A DNA stretch of 13,114 bases. It comes from an uncultured Oscillospiraceae bacterium. GTDB lineage: Bacteria > Bacillota > Clostridia > Oscillospirales > Oscillospiraceae. The notes under the pieces are model-generated. The model made no database searches. It saw only the letters and a list, made by a program, of their open reading frames with translations, and had not been told where the DNA came from. The number at the start of each line of letters is the position of its first letter. Positions within the stretch are counted from its first letter, which is position 1. This document shows positions 12,229 to 13,114 of the stretch, piece after piece. The translations under genes and the position numbers were made by a program. The stretch lies in NCBI GenBank assembly GCA_900752445.1, contig CAADVN010000003.1, positions 1-13,114 of the forward strand, read 5' to 3'.

Positions 12229-13114
12229 ATGCAAACCAAGACCAGCGTCCTTATTGTGGATCCGAGCAAGGATCTGCGCGATTACATTGAGAGCTGCATG
12301 GGAGAAAACGGGTTTGAGCCGGTGGGCAGCGCCGGGGATGGAACGGAGGCCCTGCGGCTGCTGGCCCAGTTGAAACCGGACCTGCTGCTGACGGAGCTGA
12401 TACTGCCGGGACTGGACGGCTTCAGTCTCATAAAGAACGCGGCGGAGCTGAGCCCGGGGACGCGGGTCGCGGTCATGACGGGACTGTTGAACGAGCAGAC
12501 GGTCTACAGCTGTGCCGAGCTGAACGTCTGCCATGTGATACAGAAGCCCTGCGACATGGCCGAGGCGATAAGGGGACTCGGCGAGCTTATGGGCTTGCTG
12601 AGGCGGCAGGGCCTGGGCAAGGTCCCGGCGCTCAGCCCGCAGGGACAGAGCATCGAGGTCCAGGTCACGGATATCATCCACGAGATAGGCGTGCCGGCGC
12701 ACATAAAGGGCTACCAATACCTGCGCGAGGCGATCATCATAACGATAAACGACATGGATGCCATAAACGCCGTGACGAAGGTGCTGTATCCTGCGGTGGC
12801 CAAGCGCTTCGGCACCACGCCCTCGAGGGTCGAACGGGCGATAAGGCACGCCATCGAGGTGGCCTGGGACCGGGGCGATATCGAGACGCTGCAGAAGTTC
12901 TTCGGCTACACGGTTTCGAACATAAAGGGCAAGCCCACAAATTCGGAGTTCATTGCCATGATAGCCGACTGCCTGAGCCTGAGGCAGAAGTCGGCGATGG
13001 CGAAGTGGAGAGCGGCCGGGAGGCCTGGAAACAGAAGGAGGCAGAGCGGCCATGAGAAATGGCGTACTGCCCCCTGTTTTTGGGGTATTGACAGTGACGG
13101 ACTCCTCAGAAAAA
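12229..13114 (+). CDS. spo0A: Divergent Spo0A-family response regulator (no stop codon inside the window)
   Basis: Spo0A is the master regulator of endospore entry. Receiver domain about 5-124: VLIVDPSKDL (7-16), LLLTELILPGLDG (52-64), VMTG (82-85) and QKPCDM (105-110). Compared with Bacillus Spo0A, the phosphoacceptor Asp56 is Glu56 (GAG, 12394-12396) and one pocket Asp is Pro12, while Thr84 and Lys106 are kept. A short linker leads to the DNA-binding domain (about 143-255): DIIHEIGVPAHIKGYQYLRE (148-167), the recognition helix TTPSRVERAIRHAIEVAW (196-213) and KPTNSEFIAMIADCLSLRQK (235-254), all almost identical to the family. GGAGGT seven bases upstream fixes the ATG. The family normally ends near here, but this frame stays open to the window edge with an Arg-rich, unfamiliar tail. 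In another frame a TGA at 13053-13055 would end the protein naturally, so a one-base loss near 13018 is suspected. The upstream gene is not spoIVB, the usual neighbour. It could be a paralogue or the sole copy. Confidence 0.9.
   Translation, partial: MQTKTSVLIVDPSKDLRDYIESCMGENGFEPVGSAGDGTEALRLLAQLKPDLLLTELILPGLDGFSLIKNAAELSPGTRVAVMTGLLNEQTVYSCAELNVCHVIQKPCDMAEAIRGLGELMGLLRRQGLGKVPALSPQGQSIEVQVTDIIHEIGVPAHIKGYQYLREAIIITINDMDAINAVTKVLYPAVAKRFGTTPSRVERAIRHAIEVAWDRGDIETLQKFFGYTVSNIKGKPTNSEFIAMIADCLSLRQKSAMAKWRAAGRPGNRRRQSGHEKWRTAPCFWGIDSDGLLRK
13052..13114 (+). CDS. Start of a possible MogA/MoaB-like molybdopterin-binding protein (partial)
   Basis: Twenty-one codons beginning MRNGVLPPVFGVLTVTDSSE run to the window edge. 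AAGGAGG (13035-13041) lies ten bases before the ATG. The stretch FGVLTVTDSS resembles the first strand and loop of MogA/MoaB-family proteins (typically G(I/V)LT(V/A)SD), which prepare molybdopterin for metal insertion. The evidence is too short to be sure. If spo0A is restored to the frame ending at TGA 13053-13055, the two genes would overlap as ATGA, typical of coupled genes. Confidence 0.35.
   Translation, partial: MRNGVLPPVFGVLTVTDSSEK

Overview
The window looks like a piece of chromosome from a spore-former-lineage Bacillota, class Clostridia, probably a high-GC Oscillospirales- or Christensenellales-type gut bacterium. The reasons are a Spo0A-family regulator, a GlpP antiterminator, a split transketolase, a DegV/FakB-type protein, good GGAGG ribosome binding sites and sigma-A type promoters (TTGAAA-17-TATAAT, TTGACA-17-TATGCT). 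Coding DNA is GC-rich with frequent ATA and AGG codons. No rRNA, tRNA, CRISPR array, insertion sequence or phage gene was seen. I worked only from motifs and had no database search.

Layout. Left part, minus strand: the start of recJ (cut by the window edge), a CapA/PGA_cap-type membrane-anchored protein closed by a strong terminator, and a DegV-family fatty-acid-binding protein. A divergent promoter region at about 2.8-2.93 kb separates these from plus-strand genes. Middle, plus strand: split transketolase (N- and C-terminal subunits), an AT-rich spacer holding a promoter and a leader terminator, glpP and glpK (translationally coupled), a large membrane-bound alpha/beta-hydrolase of visibly lower GC, then sn-glycerol-1-phosphate dehydrogenase and a LOG-family (TIGR00730-like) protein. 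Right part, plus strand: a four-helix membrane protein overlapping a small XRE-type repressor, a 211-base regulatory region with two tandem 0A-box-like repeats, then a divergent spo0A homologue, and at the very edge the first codons of a possible MogA/MoaB-like gene.

How the genes may work together. The central block is about sugar phosphates and glycerol. Transketolase feeds the pentose phosphate pathway. GlpP, whose family senses glycerol-3-phosphate and relieves leader termination, sits just behind a terminator hairpin that can compete with an alternative upstream pairing, so the glpPK operon looks auto-regulated by antitermination. GlpK makes sn-glycerol-3-phosphate while the dehydrogenase makes the opposite enantiomer, sn-glycerol-1-phosphate, so both glycerophosphate stereoisomers are produced from one locus.

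The most unusual item is the Spo0A homologue. Its DNA-binding domain is near-perfect, but the receiver has Glu56 at the phosphoacceptor Asp position and Pro12 in place of one acidic-pocket Asp, while Thr84 and Lys106 remain. Its reading frame also runs past the family's usual C-terminus into what looks like a frameshifted tail. Together with tandem 0A-like boxes upstream, this suggests a Spo0A that no longer depends on ordinary phosphorelay control.
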